Below, in pieces: positions 1-12,396 of a stretch of DNA of 64,000 bases. Position 1 is the first letter of the stretch; every line of letters starts with the position of its first letter. The stretch comes from Silurus meridionalis (taxonomy: Eukaryota > Chordata > Actinopteri > Siluriformes > Siluridae), in assembly GCF_014805685.1 (NCBI RefSeq), contig NC_060906.1:21186626-21250625 (forward strand), given 5' to 3'. Position numbers and translations under genes: made by a program. A model generated the notes under the pieces. The model was given only the letters and a program-made list of their open reading frames with translations, ran no database searches and had not been told where the DNA came from.

Positions 1-285
1 TAACCTTAAAGTAGTATTTAACCAAATCCACCAAATTCAATTTATGCAAAACAGCTAAATGTTTCTCGAAATTCTGTGATGTTTCTCAAAATATTACCAT
101 TGTAATCTTGTGTTACTTCGAATTTATTCTTGTACTGCTGCATCTTTACTCTCGTACGTTTGATTTTTTTTCTTAAAATATTACGACTTTATTATCGCAT
201 TGCTACGACTATTCTAGCAAGCTTAGATTTTATTGTATTTCATATTACTATTATACTTATTATATGATGGAGTCATTAATTTAAA

Positions 286-970
286 TACCGTGTTTTTCGG
301 ACTATAAGCCTTTACTTTTTTCCCACGTTTTGAACCTCACGGCTATGAACCCCATAACATTAGACCAATAAAATTTCCGAACGGAAACGAAAAAACGCAA
401 CTCACCTGTGTTCTGAGCTGCACGGCATCGGGAGAAAAACGCACGAAGATGCCAAAAGATAAACTCCCGAGAGAAATAGTTGTGAAAGGAAGGAGGAAGA
501 CAATGAACAATGACTTTCTTGGTCAGTTACTGTTTAGATACAAGCCGTTGTAACGCGTTGAGTCTGGGTGAAGGGACTCGCTAACTCCAGTTGCAACAGA
601 AATCATATAAGCACAGACAGGTTTCCAAAACTCATGCTTTTTTATTTTTCTTGGCAACAGCGTTACGGGTTAGTCAAAGAAACTTAGAAATGAGCATCAG
701 AAAATAATAAGGACATATTCCTCGGTCTTGCACACATGCAGTAATACCGGAAAATGCGGCGGCAGGCTATTCCCAAAATACCGCTCTGCTCTTAAAGGAA
801 GCGCAACATATTTCACCCGTTACATCATGTGTAACGTGTCTTTTGTTAAAGCCTGTGTAAAGTTCGTTAGTTTCAGTGTAGGGTTATAGACAGGTGCGGC
901 TTATTTATGTTCAAAATAAAAATCTTTGTCAAATTCAGTGGGTGCGCTTTATAGTCCGGAAATTACGGTA
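286..970. mobile_element. Non-autonomous TIR DNA transposon (MITE-like, 685 bp)
   Basis: The ends are inverted repeats. The left end reads taccgtgtttttcggactat, and the reverse complement of the right end reads taccgtaatttccggactat, with further matching AAG/AAAG sequence. No transposase is encoded. The interior has AT-rich and GC-richer blocks without an open frame. I recognise the 'TTTCCGGACTATAAG' terminus as a common fish repeat, but I cannot assign the superfamily with confidence. A 3-bp aat direct repeat flanks the ends if the inverted repeat is taken to start at accg. Confidence 0.75.
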
Positions 971-2179
971 ATACATTTATAAAGAAAATGTAACTCCCCA
1001 TAATGTAGAATCAGTGGGAGCTTAATTTATTGATGCATAGAAAAAAAACTGATCGGGAAAAGTGCAGGAAATTGGCAAAAGTGGAAATAGACAGTTTTGA
1101 AAATAAGACTCACTGTAGACCACAAAATCAATAAAATGGAAATAAAATCAACATTAAAAAAGTTTTCATTCTTTATGTGCAGCCTAGTTCTAAATGATCC
1201 ATGACCTGGTATGACATGACATGGCCAAAAAGAGGAGTTGAATTGGTATTAAAATTATTATTGTCATTATTATTATTATTTATTTAATTATTATATTTTT
1301 TAACCATACTCCTTTTCCACCCATGTACACAAAACTTAACCCCGAGACTTACAGTATTTCAAATAGTTAGCCAGATAACTACAGGTGCTATTGCCCAAGG
1401 TATCTTTTTCTTTGAGCACATGGAAATTTAAATTGGTTCAAAGCCACATATAAACATGCAAAATTCTGAATTAAGATGTAAATGAACATTGGGGTTGGGG
1501 CTATAAAATGACTGACAAGACAGGAATTCAAACATTAGCAAGCATTCTGTAGTGTGAAGTTTTCACAAATTTTTTTATTATTTTCCCAATTTTGCATGAA
1601 ATATATTGACTATATTTAAATATTTTTGGGGCTCGGTCTAATTGGTATTCAGGTTGACGCTTTGGTGGTCCTCCAGCCCCAATCTTTAGCATCTAATTTC
1701 ATTTTGAAAAACTTTATTTATCTTGCATGTATGTTTCAATTTGTCTGTTAATTTTGTTGTTGTCAGGGGAATGTTTCATCCCTCTGCTCATTTAACTTTG
1801 CGCTTGCGTTGTTTTTTGCAATCGTTCTCGCCTATCTTGCCAGCTCCAGCCTCTTTGCCATGATGTGCCACCTGTGCTTGTTTTGTGTGACTCCATGAAT
1901 CCGTAGCATGGTGTTTGGAGCAGTGGTTCTTGGCAATTCTGCAGCTTTCCAGGCCGTGTAAATCATACCGCCGTTGGCCAACAGTGCTATTATTATCATC
2001 ATCAGCGAGGGAATTAAAATTTTATCCTGGCCACAACAGCTTCAATGGTTTTTCCTAGCCTGTCTCCCCCCCATTAATTGTGTTGTGTCTGGGTGTGTTT
2101 CTTTTTGCAAAATTGTAATGTGACCTCTGGTATGAAAAACTCACAACTCACAACCTTCTCATCAGAAGTCCGAAATATT

Positions 2180-2345
2180 AACCAATGGGCTACCCAAATG
2201 GTTCCAGTGCCATCTTACCCACTGAGGTACCCCACTGGTTCCAGTACCAGCGCCATCTTAACCAATGAGGTACCCCTCTAGTTCATGTCTCAGTGCCATC
2301 TTAACCACTGAGCTGCCCTACTGGTTCCAGATTCAGTGCCAGGGT
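2180..2345. repeat. Short tandem array, about 3 copies of a ~50-bp unit
   Basis: Units share the order 'ggttccag', 'gtgccatctta', 'cca(c/a)tgag(g/c)t(a/g)cc'. They diverge from each other by several substitutions and small indels. Two short open frames run through the array and are not supported as genes. Confidence 0.65.
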
Positions 2346-4079
2346 TCTGATCATAATGTGGTCTCACAATGGAAGTACCGCAACAGGGTACTGACTTTGA
2401 ACCATGGTATCACTTTGGCATTTCAGAAATCCTGTGTATTTGGCATTAGGTTCTCTAGCATTAGCTCTTGCGAAGTGGGATTCTTGGACAGTAACCAGGC
2501 GATGTGATTGAAATATGTTGCTGTATTCTCTTTAGGTTTGTCTTCATGTTGCATTCAGCAGATTAGATCACGATAAATCAGGACTGGGCCCAAGTTCCAG
2601 ACGGAGGGTCAGACTGTTAAACAGATCAAAGGTAAAGGCAGCAAAGCCTTACGGTGAAATTAGGCTCTCTTGTGTATTCAGTAAAGAAAACAAAAAATCG
2701 ATCGGAGGAAAGAGTTCACGATCAATGTCTCATCTGTTCCGAGTTTGAAATGTGAAGTGTAACTGTGAAACCAAATCACTTTCAGTCGAAATCTGCCTTA
2801 TTTACTGCTGTAAACGAGCGTCAAAAGGCGACGGTTGCCATCTTTCAGTCATACTAGTTATCTGGCCCTTTTATTATCTGCATTATTGAGGTGGTGTGGA
2901 ATTTGTTGGATGCAGTCACTGCTGTCTGTCAGTTTAAATTAGATGGATTATTTGCACACAGCTTGCTGCCATACTCTCCAACTGGAAAATCATGCTGTTT
3001 TTTAGTTTTTTGGTAGGTTTTTTTTTTGGATTGCCAAATCACCATTTTGGGGCTTGGCTTTTTCTGCTTTGATTCTAAGAGGTAGATCAACTTGTAGAAT
3101 ATTACTGATATTAAGTGGTCAGGAACCAATATATGTTTTAAACTTTTACTCTCCATAACAGCTGAAACTAACGCTAATGAAGGGTCACTTGCGACCAATG
3201 CAGAAGCTACATTTGTAAAATTCTGAATTAGCCTGTTTCTCAAGCCTGAGGTAACTAATGCCCCTGAGCAGTCAGCCTCATTTCTGTTTTTTTTCCCCTT
3301 CTCGGCACCTATCGGAAACGGCCAGAGTGTATCTTCGCACAATTTTTTTTTGTTGAAGATCAAGGCAATACAGAAACTTGAAAGACGTTAATAGGCCATG
3401 AAAATTCATAGGGAATTTAGACTCTTTCAGAGGCAGGGGGTGGGGGTGGGAAACATAGAAAACGAGCCTGTTATCTAAGGTGAGCTATGCAAACAAGCGG
3501 TGCATGAAAAGCCTTTTTTATCATTATTTTTGATGGAAGATGAGGAGTGTATTTAAAAAAAAACAAAACAAAAAAAACTTCCGCGAAAAACTTGGAGGCA
3601 ACCAGGTCAGGGGTGCACATCGATTAAAAGGATAACACAGTACCTAAAGGTCCCGACTCTTGCTCTGGACCAAGTTGGGTTTCAGATCCAGTACGAGTAT
3701 GTCAGTTCGCAAAGCATTATATGTTCTAATTTGTCACGCTCAATGAACTCCTTTTTCAAATTGATGGAAAAATCCATGGTGTGTTTAGAGCTGAGCAGTA
3801 AGATGCAAGTGTGTGGTTTGTAGCATCTGCTGTTGATGGACCGAAGAGCTGTTTGTTTTGTAGAGGCACTTGGTGACGTTAAGTGGAAAAGTTCTAATAA
3901 AGTTGCTTTGGATCCAATCTGTTGTTGTAATACTTACCCAAGTTGTTTTATTAGAGCGGAAAGACTAAAGTGATTTACCTTCAGCCAGGAATTTATTCGA
4001 TTTCTTTGTGTCACCATGTTGGATTTTCCTCGTTTGTCATCGCTAAGGTGTTTCACTCGCTTTGAAATCAGCCACCATT

Positions 4080-4195
4080 CTGTGTCCCCGGAGCGCAGAG
4101 AGTTAAAGGGCCTTGCTCAAGGGCCGAACAGTGGCACACACACTTGCTGATTCTTGCTTTGGAATCCATAATCCAAAACCTTACCAACCAGCCCA
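4080..4195 (-). mobile_element. tRNA-derived SINE fragment (L2-tail family)
   Basis: The sequence contains gggccttgctcaagggcc, followed by aacagtggca and a degraded reverse head (ccataatccaaaaccttacc). This is the same order as in the better copies at 9093, 10533 and 43450. The SINE is read on the minus strand. Its L2-like tail is missing or too diverged to see. Confidence 0.5.
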
Positions 4196-4594
4196 TGTAT
4201 TTAGAGGTTACTGTCAACAAAGCAGCTTCCAGAGATCCAGATGTAGATTTGCAACGTGTGCTTTTAGTAAATAATGTTTTTAAAGCTTCTTTTAATGACG
4301 ACTCAGTGGCACTCGAAGACCTGCAGTCGTCCCTCAATGCTCTTTTAGAGAGCCAGGCAAACGGCTGTAACTTCACCTGCTTCTCGCGTCCAAGCACGAG
4401 GCTACTCTGTCTCTGGAGACTCTGCGCTTGGCTGCATGTCAATGGAGCACTGTACGAGAGCGTAAAGGAGTGTGTGTGTGCACAGTGTGCCTGGCTGGAT
4501 GTGGACCTTGTGCCAGCGTGGCTCATGCTCACCTCCTGAGCTGCACCTGTTCTCTAGGCACTTGTACAGCTACAGGTTTTCCTGAGATTTACTT

Positions 4595-5125
4595 GTACTT
4601 GTACCTTTTATAGAATAATACCTTTAGAGAAAATAGGGTACTTTTTACTTTAGGTAAAATAGGGTATATTTTATACCTTTAGAAAAAATATAGGGTATTG
4701 AATACCTTCACATAAATCGGGGACATTATAGCCTATGTGAATATATTGTATTTTATTTCTTCAGTAAAATAGGGAACTATATAGCCTAGGAGAAAATAGG
4801 TACTTTATAGTCTTGGTGAAAATAGGGTATTCTATACATTCAGAGAAAATAGGGTCCTTAAATATTTCGCGAAAAATAGGGCACTTTATAGCTTTCAGGA
4901 AAAGAAGGTACTTTACAGCCTAGGTGATGACAGGGTACTTTATACCTTTATAGAAACTAGGGTACTTTATATCCTTGGTAAAAGTAGGTTACCTTAAACT
5001 ATTAAAGAAAATAGGGTATTTTAAAGCTGTAGCAAAAAATAGGGCACTTTTTAGCTTTAGAGAAAAATATGGTACTTTATAGCTTTGGTGAAAAAAGAGT
5101 ACTTTTATACCTTTTAGAGAAATAA
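4595..5125. repeat. Minisatellite, ~30-bp unit built on 'AAATAGGGTACTTTATA'
   Basis: The unit is approximately gaaaatagggtactttatag followed by a short cctttggt-like spacer. About 17 imperfect copies run head to tail over 500 bp, varying in the middle (tattttatacc, actttttagctt, actttacagcc) and in spacer length. No coding potential is apparent, although a 74-codon frame crosses it on the minus strand. Confidence 0.85.
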
Positions 5126-5469
5126 AAAAATTTGTTGTTGTTTTTACTAGAGTTGTGCCATAAAATATACATCTCTTGTACTTTAAGTGTGTATCTTGTA
5201 CCTGAAAAGTCAACGTGGTGTGTCAATGCGATTTTTTTCTTATAGGTCAAATTATGTATTTTTGATTACGTACTAAAGGCACAGAATTGTACCACCTTAT
5301 TTACCTTTCCAGTGGTGGAAAATAAGCATATTTTTATTTGAGAGCATTTTTTTTCTTTTTTGTAGTTTAACTGTTCCACACCAAATCATGATTTTGTTTA
5401 ATTGTGGCAGAAAAAAATGACTTAAAGAAAAACAACAACAACATATATAAGATATCGCAGTTTTTCAGA

Positions 5470-5495
5470 TGTTTTTTTTTTTTTTTTTTTTTTTA
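5470..5495. repeat. Poly-T tract
   Basis: A run of about 22 T residues ahead of a 32-bp segment (5502-5533) that resembles 5723-5755. Confidence 0.8.
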
Positions 5496-5540
5496 CGTGA
5501 CCCCCACAATATCTTAGGGATTAATGCAATATACATACAT

Positions 5541-5573
<33 letters not shown>
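5541..5573. repeat. (AT)n microsatellite
   Basis: A short ACAC segment grades into about 13 AT dinucleotides. Confidence 0.9.
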
Positions 5574-5577
<4 letters not shown>

Positions 5578-5847
5578 CGCACACTACATGCACAAAAAAA
5601 AATTCATAACCATGTATTACTTTACATGTTCAGTAGTTATTCATTACACACCAATGTTTTTCACGAATCAGCGAAATTGCCCGTAAATCCGCGAGTCAGA
5701 TAGTTATGTTCCATATAAGAACCCGTGATATATTGAGGGATTACTGTATATAGATATAAAATGCTTCTCTTCAATACGCAATCTGAAAATTTTCCATTTT
5801 GAAGAATTGTATTGGATCATATGGTTGGTGTTATGGTATCATACTTA

Positions 5848-5850
5848 AAT

Positions 5851-5881
<31 letters not shown>

Positions 5882-5892
5882 TTTTTTTTTAT
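5848..5892. repeat. (TTTA)n microsatellite
   Basis: About nine TTTA tetranucleotides ending in a T run. Confidence 0.9.
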
Positions 5893-6071
5893 GAGCGTGT
5901 GTGTGGTTTTGTAATAGTTATCACCTGAACACTTCTCACATTTATAAGAAGAACACGAACGCACGCCCGGCAGGATCTCGCTCGTGCAGAAGGACAGCTG
6001 GTTAAAGATTATTCAACAGGGTCATTAAACTGCTGTGACTTTGCTCAGCAGAAGATAACAGGACATTGTGG

Positions 6072-6118
<47 letters not shown>
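6072..6118. repeat. (GT)n microsatellite
   Basis: About 20 GT dinucleotides followed by a short CGCGCG interruption. Confidence 0.92.
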
Positions 6119-6119
<1 letters not shown>

Positions 6120-7126
6120 AAAATGTAACAGCAGTCACCAGGCCACTGTGGGAGCTGCTGCATTTTTATCAGAAGTGGTTTTAGTTTATTTTATCGAGCC
6201 TGAATTTAAATGACCTTTTGCTCTCTTTCCTTGACCGTATGTTGGTGTCAGGGGGTACGCCGGTCCACCACTTAGGCGCTAAACCTGCTCACTGCTCATT
6301 AAACATGTGGAGACCTGTTTCTCATTAGCTTTTCACTGATGTAATGCGATATTAAAGGAGTCCTGTAGAGGATTTAATCTCTCGTAGCAGGAGCTCTCTC
6401 TCGGGTTATTGATCTCCAGAAGGACCACCGGTTACCCAAGTGAAACCATTACGATTGCTCTCAGCCCTGTGATGGTGGTGTAATGAATCTGTAATTCGGC
6501 TTATGAACAGAACGCTTACTGTGTTTGTTTAGGATTGTATTTGGACACACTTTTTTTTGGATCAGGTTTTTGGATTTTCCTTTTGGCGCCGTCTCAGCTC
6601 CATGGTTCTGGCTTTAATCCTCACTCCAGAGGTTTGGATTTGCATGTTGGATTGCATTTGTTGCATTGTTGCCCCTTGTCTGTCTATACGTGTGTGATAG
6701 CTTACGATGAACTGTGATGAACTTCGCTAAAGTTGAACCCTTCTGAGCGTAAATTTCTTCGTCTTTTTATTTATTTAGATTTCCTGTTATGATGTCAATA
6801 AAAAAAAGTAAAGTAAGTAAAAATGGGCTCAAAGAATAATAATCCTAGTGCAATATTTTGTTTATTTATTATAAAATAAAGATTAAAAGTTTTTACTTTG
6901 AACATTTATATGATTTGTAACTGTTGCCTGATGCAGAGGAAGTAAAAAAAAAAAAGAAATAATTTTTTCATGTTTTGAGTTTCGAGTTACATGTTGATTG
7001 AACAATACTAATAGTATTGATACTAATAATAAAAATAGAAAACTAGTGTGGACTCATGGACATTCATTGACAAATTGACCTAATCATGTTTAGTATATGG
7101 CTGCAGTGCAGACTAGCTTCTGTACC

Positions 7127-7320
7127 TCAGTTTAGTTCAATTTTATTTGTATAGCGTTTTAAACAATGACTATTGTCACTAAACGGCTTCACATAATAAA
7201 GTAAATTGAGTATACATAGTAACCCATAGGCAATGAAGGCCAGGAAAAAACCTGGAGACAGGATGAAACCTTGAGAGAAACCAGACTTAACATGGAACCT
7301 GTCCTCATCTGGCCACTGTT
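7127..7320 (+). mobile_element. Teleost interspersed repeat, 'TTTTATTTGTATAGCG' family, one arm
   Basis: It begins ttttatttgtatagcg, passes through a 'tgtcac..aa.cggctt' box, and continues with ggaaaaaacctgga and cttgagagaaaccagactt. The same order of blocks is seen at 44762, 55635 and 62140. It carries no ORF. I recognise the family as common in fish but cannot name its class; the copy at 62140 suggests a foldback or inverted-arm structure. Confidence 0.65.
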
Positions 7321-7804
7321 TTTAAGAGAATTAGCAAACAGTTGTTTGGACTACACCTGGATACAACGATTGTACCAAACTTGGGACTTAAACAGGCTAC
7401 TATTTGTTCAATAATACTGGTTTAGGTGTTAGACACGCCCTGGTAAGTTTTGGAAAACATCAAGGTGGGGTGTTGGGTAATCTGTCTGCCTGAGGAAACA
7501 AACTGTTGTTGAGTCTGCTGTGGCAGCACAGATGCTCCTGTACCGTCTCCGAGATGACAGAAGGGTGATGATTTCTGAAATTAACATGAACAGAAGCCTT
7601 ACATAGCTGTCGCTTTTTTTCCAGATGGGTCAGAAAAAGTTATAACTTGAAACACTTTCCTGACTGACTGCGAAAAGCTGTTTTTTGTTTTACGATTCAA
7701 GACGTCGAACCGAAGACGATAAAATGAAATCATCGTTTGCACTTGCCGCAATTCCTTCCACTGCAATTTATCAACTATATCAGTACTTCCTGTTTTTTTC
7801 TATT

Positions 7805-8215
7805 CTACAGAATACTGATGCGATGCGATACGATTCACCGCTATTGAGATGCAGTGCGACTCGATTCAACAAGATGCGATTCTATGTGATTCTCGGGACA
7901 CGTCTCGGTCTCCGTGGTGTTGCGTTGCGTCATATTCCAGTAGCAGCAGCGGTGCTGAGAGAACACACTCGAGAAACAGTTTAGCGAGGAGAAATCGATC
8001 CACATATCAAATATTGGTCCCAAATTATTGGTCACTTTAAAAATAGTAAAAGTATAGAACATCTACTAACAATTATATATGAAGTAAATCTTACCGATGC
8101 TAATATGTTAGTATTTGATGCACACAAAATTGATGCATCACATCGTTAACTTTTGATGTGAATTGGTGAATCCCGATACCATCCCTGAATCACGCCACGT
8201 TAGACAATCGGCGGC
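7805..8215. mobile_element. Possible hAT-like non-autonomous element remnant
   Basis: The left part is rich in gatgcgat and cgattc words. The right part ends in gaatcccgataccatccct, which resembles ends of fish hAT elements beginning AGGGATG. A matching left end was not found, so the boundaries are approximate. Short open frames within it are not convincing. Confidence 0.35.
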
Positions 8216-9092
8216 CTTTTGCATGCTATAAAATATATGATATGATGGAGACTGAATGGGGTGTGATTACAGAGGGCAATGCAGGTGTCTCTCAAGGAAG
8301 CCCAGAAAATAAAGCGGTGGCGCTATACGGCGCAAAAGCCCGGCGGGTGTGTTTTATTCCTGCCCTTGAATTTCTCAAAGAGTCATTGTTCTGCACTTCA
8401 GAAGCACTTAAGCGTGAATACTTAGGTTTAAATGCCCTCTATCTCCGAAATGCCTGCACTTCCAATGGCAAGGGCTCTCAAGCAATGACACTGCAGCTAT
8501 GAACAGCTGCTCTGACCCACCTGCCATCTCCTTGTGAGTCCTTCTGAGTATGTTCTACTGGATACCAGACTGAAACAGTAGCTCATGCTGAATTTCATAA
8601 CTTCCATTTTCTGGATAATTTCACCCACCGCGATAATGAACCTTTGTGTTTCTTGCATCATAATCTGTCCACAGTGAAGTCCTGCTTATTTGGTTTGTTT
8701 GTTTGAACTGTATGAGTTTTTTTTCCCATCCAGATTTTTTAAATGCAACCCTGCATGGAAAATGCGAAATATTACCTCATAAAATCTTTGAGTTTTACTG
8801 CAGATGTGGGGAACATAAATCTTATTTTAATGCTGATCATTAGTATCATGCTTTTTTTGCCTGACAAACAAACATAGGCCCCCTTTATCCCAAAAAAATG
8901 TATTGGCTACATTCAATGTCCCATAAGTGTGAACAAGTTCTTCCATGTTGCTCTGTAATGGTCCAGGATTTGTTCCTGCTGGCTTGTCTCCAGTGTTTCT
9001 GGCTCCACCATTGAACTTTGGGTGATGTGGTCATTTCTTCCAGTCACACACACACTTTGCTGTTTCTTTTGCTGACTTACCAGAATTTTTAA

Positions 9093-9254
9093 CATTTATT
9101 GTATTTGGCAGACGCCCCTTACCTAGAGCGATTTACATTTATCTCATCCATACAACTGAGCAGCTATGGGTTTAAGAGCCTTGGTGTGGCTGAGATTTGA
9201 ACCCATGACCTTTGAAGCCAAAGGCCAATGCTTTAACCACTAAGCTACCTGTTA
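9093..9254 (-). mobile_element. tRNA-derived SINE with L2-type tail
   Basis: Read on the minus strand, the head is gtagcttagtggttaaagca (an A-box-like stretch), followed by a B-box-like ggttcaaatct. The tail reads taaatcgctctaggtaagg and then cgtctgccaaata. The tail words match the L2 3' end at 57360-57415, the hallmark of a SINE that borrows the replication signal of its LINE partner. Confidence 0.8.
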
Positions 9255-9875
9255 TTGCCAGAAATAAATGGCAATCATTTGTATGGAATGTTTCCAGCCA
9301 GGGATCTATATCTATATGTATTATATAATACACACACACTCACTCTACAATCCCTACTTGCTTGTGCTTTTGCGTTTGGGATTGAAAGCTGAAACACCTT
9401 TTTGTTGTCTGGACAAGCTGTTCTGTCAAAGGTACCACAAAGACCTGTAATTACCACCCACATTCACGTTTTATTTATTTTATTGCTCGCAGATCTCTCC
9501 AAATAGTGGCTCATTCAATGGCCTCACATTTATAGGCCTCCAAATCAACTACAACAATGGACTCTATAATACCAGATGTCCCATAAGTCACCACATGAAG
9601 CCACTCTTTTGAGCATATACCTCGAAAGGTCAATATCGAACTCCGGAATGGCGTACAATGCGAGTATTTATGATGGCCAGGGCACACAAACATACTCTGA
9701 TGATGGAAGTCTTTATATTCTCATTAAAAAGTTGCGTTGGCCTCGAGTGATTGCGTATGTCTCGCGGTTTTCTCATTATTGGTTGCGCCATCAAAGCACC
9801 TCATAATGTATGAATAGCTGTAATATAATTTTCTTGTTTTGGAGATTTTTAAATATAAAATTATTATTTATTATT

Positions 9876-9878
<3 letters not shown>

Positions 9879-9951
<73 letters not shown>
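9879..9951. repeat. Long (TA)n microsatellite
   Basis: About 36 uninterrupted TA dinucleotides, followed by interrupted AT-rich sequence to about 10010. An open frame runs through the array and is an artefact of the repeat. Confidence 0.95.
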
Positions 9952-9953
<2 letters not shown>

Positions 9954-10532
9954 GTATATTTAAAAAATATATATAAAATATATATTTTTATATATATTAA
10001 AATATAAAAACGTATATAAAATCTGTTGCCATTTAATTTTTTGCATAATACTAAGTTGTAGAGAGAATTTGATTTCCTGTGTCTTTTTCACCTAATCTAG
10101 ATGGCAGAGAAATGATGACTATGTAATATAGTCTAAGGCGTATGGGATATGATGGAGTTACAGGTGTTAATAAGCTACACTGAAGCTCAGGGGTGGAATA
10201 AACAATGTGCAAAGCTTGTTCTTGGCCTTTTCCTCATCTGATCTCAACGCATCTTATCTGTGATCCTGTAAAACCTGAAGTGAGAGATTACTGGGTTCTG
10301 CGGACCGATTAATGTGTGTTTTCTTGTTTCTTTCCTTGTGCCCTAATACCACCGAGACCAGCGGTGTAGAACATGGCGCATTCTTTCAGCAGGTTAAGAG
10401 TGCGCTTAAATTGGAAGTAGAGTCTCTGATTGTACACGCTGAGAATCAGGACGAGGGGATTACGGATTTCTTCACTGCAGGAAAAAAATTTGGCTTGGTT
10501 TACAAATTACCTGAAAAAGAGTGAGATCGTTT

Positions 10533-10687
10533 ATATTAATGCCATTTGGCAGATGCCCTTATCCAGAGCGACTAACAACTAAACTGGGGAGGGATAAGGG
10601 CCTTGCTGAAAAGCCCCGCAGTCGTGGGATTTGAACTTGTGACCTTCCGATCCCAAGTCTAGTGCCTTAACCACTGAGCAACCACCA
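10533..10687 (-). mobile_element. tRNA-derived SINE with L2-type tail
   Basis: On the + strand it reads ggcagatgcccttatccaga, then ataagggccttgctgaaaag, then gggatttgaacttgtgacc and a terminal ccttaaccactgagcaacc. The head and tail are therefore on the minus strand, as in the 9093 copy. No ORF. Confidence 0.8.
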
Positions 10688-11539
10688 TGATCTGCCAGTG
10701 CATATTTTTTCAGGGAATTTTGCTGACTCATGTATCGTGATCCAAAATAGCTGTGATGCAGGTTTTGCTTGTCTGAGGTGTATCGGAATATGTCTGTTCT
10801 AAGGTTCGTTATAAGTTCTACACGAATGTGAATCTGGTAGTGGAGCAGATCTGTAGCATAACTATCCTATTCAAACGGTAGCCAATTTAAATCACTATCT
10901 ATATTTCATTATAACAATGTGGTATAATAATAATGTTGAATTTATCATGAGTATCTTTCTGTATTTATATCGTATATATATTTATACAAGGTAACAGTAA
11001 AAAAGAAAAATTCCAATAACATAAGCGGGAAATTACACCTTATATGATAAATGTTGTACTTTTCTTGAAATTGCATTAGTGGTTCGATTTGGTTCCCCCC
11101 CCCCATTCTTTAATATCATCTCATTAAACCTACATGTTTCGTAACATTACCATAATGTATAATTTCATACTTACATACTTTACATTGTTAGCATTCTGTT
11201 TTCTGGTGTGCTGAGCAAGATTAGAAATGGTAAATAAATAAATATTGACAAATGCTACCGATATGAAATGCCTGCAAAACAAATTAGTCTGACAACGTCC
11301 TGTTCACCTCAAAAATTTTAACTTATTGTCTGTTAGATATTTGTTTAACCCTTGTCTCAGGAGTATTTAGCTTTTCTTTGTGGCAGGAAGCATTCTTCAG
11401 GTTACCAAGAAACAGGAAGTCCTAAAGACTTTCTAATGGAAAAGTCTTAAATAATTAGTTTATTCATAACCTATAAATATATATGTAGTGTAGCACATAC
11501 GAGCCCTTGAGAAAGAGCCGATAGAAACGACAATGTATT

Positions 11540-11960
11540 AGAACTGCACAGTAGAGACTTTTCCATCCATATTTGGTTCTTCTGCAAGCTGTTACCACAC
11601 AATGGGAGGCACGCATTTGTAAAGGACGTCTTTCGATGCAGTAGCATGAAATGTTCTCGTCAATCGAACTAGGAGATTAAAACCTGTTCCAGCATCACAA
11701 AGCCCCTGTGCACAAATCCAACTCGATGAAGATATGCTTTACATGGGTTGGAGTGCAAGATCTCCTGCTATAGAGTAGACCTCAACCCTATCGAACACCT
11801 TTTGGGATGAATATGAACCCTGAGTGCACCCCAGGCCTCCTCACCTCACCTATATCACTACCTTATTTTACTAACAGTCATGTGTCTTGATGAGCACAAA
11901 CCCCCACAAATCGAATGTAACATCTTTTCAGAAGAGTGGAGGTTATGTTGAAAAAAAACC
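11540..11960 (+). mobile_element. Tc1-like transposon relic, transposase frame broken
   Basis: Conserved landmarks occur in transposon order: ctgttaccacacaatgggag, aaacctgttccagca, gcccctgtgcacaaa, then gacctcaaccctatcgaaca, ttttgggatgaa, cctcctcacctcacc and agaagagtggagg. In intact relatives this corresponds to the C-terminal half of a Tc1-type transposase (HDNAPVH, SPDLNP, WDE). Stop codons and frameshifts are present, so it is not functional. The same family recurs at 17070, 21830, 37330, 50335, 52190 and 61155. Confidence 0.72.
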
Positions 11961-12009
11961 ACATATAGTGTTGCTTGAACTATTGGCAATATTGCTGAAA
12001 GGTGATCAA

Positions 12010-12365
12010 TACCAATTAGTAATAGGACTCTGGTGAGATCTGAGATGTTGTATGGTTTAGAGACCGTGGCATTGAGTAAAAGACAGGAGGTGGAGCTGGA
12101 GGTAGCAGAGCTGAAGATGTTGAGGTTTTCGTTGGGAGTGACGACGATGGATGTTGGACATTTTGGGGACAAATTGAGGGAGGTGAGATTGAGATGGTTT
12201 GGACATGTGCAGAGGAGGGAACTGGGGTATATCGTTAGAAGAATGCTGAGGATGGAGCCACCAGGAGGGAGTTAAAGAGGAAGGTCAAGGAGGGGGTCTG
12301 TGGATGTGGTGAAGGAAGATTATCCGCTGTGGCAACCCCTAATGGGAGAAGCCGAAATAAGTTTC
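12010..12365 (+). pseudogene. RTE-like LINE fragment (C-terminal reverse-transcriptase ORF and 3' end)
   Basis: An open frame of about 80 codons reads MLYGLETVALSKRQEVELE, then RLRWFGHVQRRELGYI and RRMLRMEPP. These are recognisable blocks from the C-terminal end of the reverse-transcriptase ORF of a non-LTR retrotransposon I take to be RTE-like. It is followed by a 3' end with gtggcaacccctaatgggag and agccgaaa. The 5' part is missing, as expected from truncated target-primed insertion. Related pieces lie at 16777, 20575 and 30465, all in the same orientation. Confidence 0.68.
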
Positions 12366-12396
12366 AAGAACAATCCAATGTGACTTATGGCTGTTT

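Noticed and set aside
2929..3363. A 144-codon minus-strand frame.
   Set aside because: Lys-rich ends come from poly-T runs, no motif is recognisable, and it sits in an intron without splice signals.
4068..4539. Overlapping open frames of 131 (+) and 154 (-) codons.
   Set aside because: They overlap each other antisense, the + frame starts with TTG within a SINE fragment, no known domain is visible, and there is no splice or codon evidence.
8242..8502. An 86-codon + strand frame with fairly protein-like composition.
   Set aside because: No family resemblance, no splice-site context and no companion exon; a frame this length is expected by chance in 64 kb.
10312..10524. A 70-codon + frame ending in KKFGLVYKLPEKE.
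   Set aside because: No known family, starts in a T-rich run and ends beside a SINE; no exon signals.
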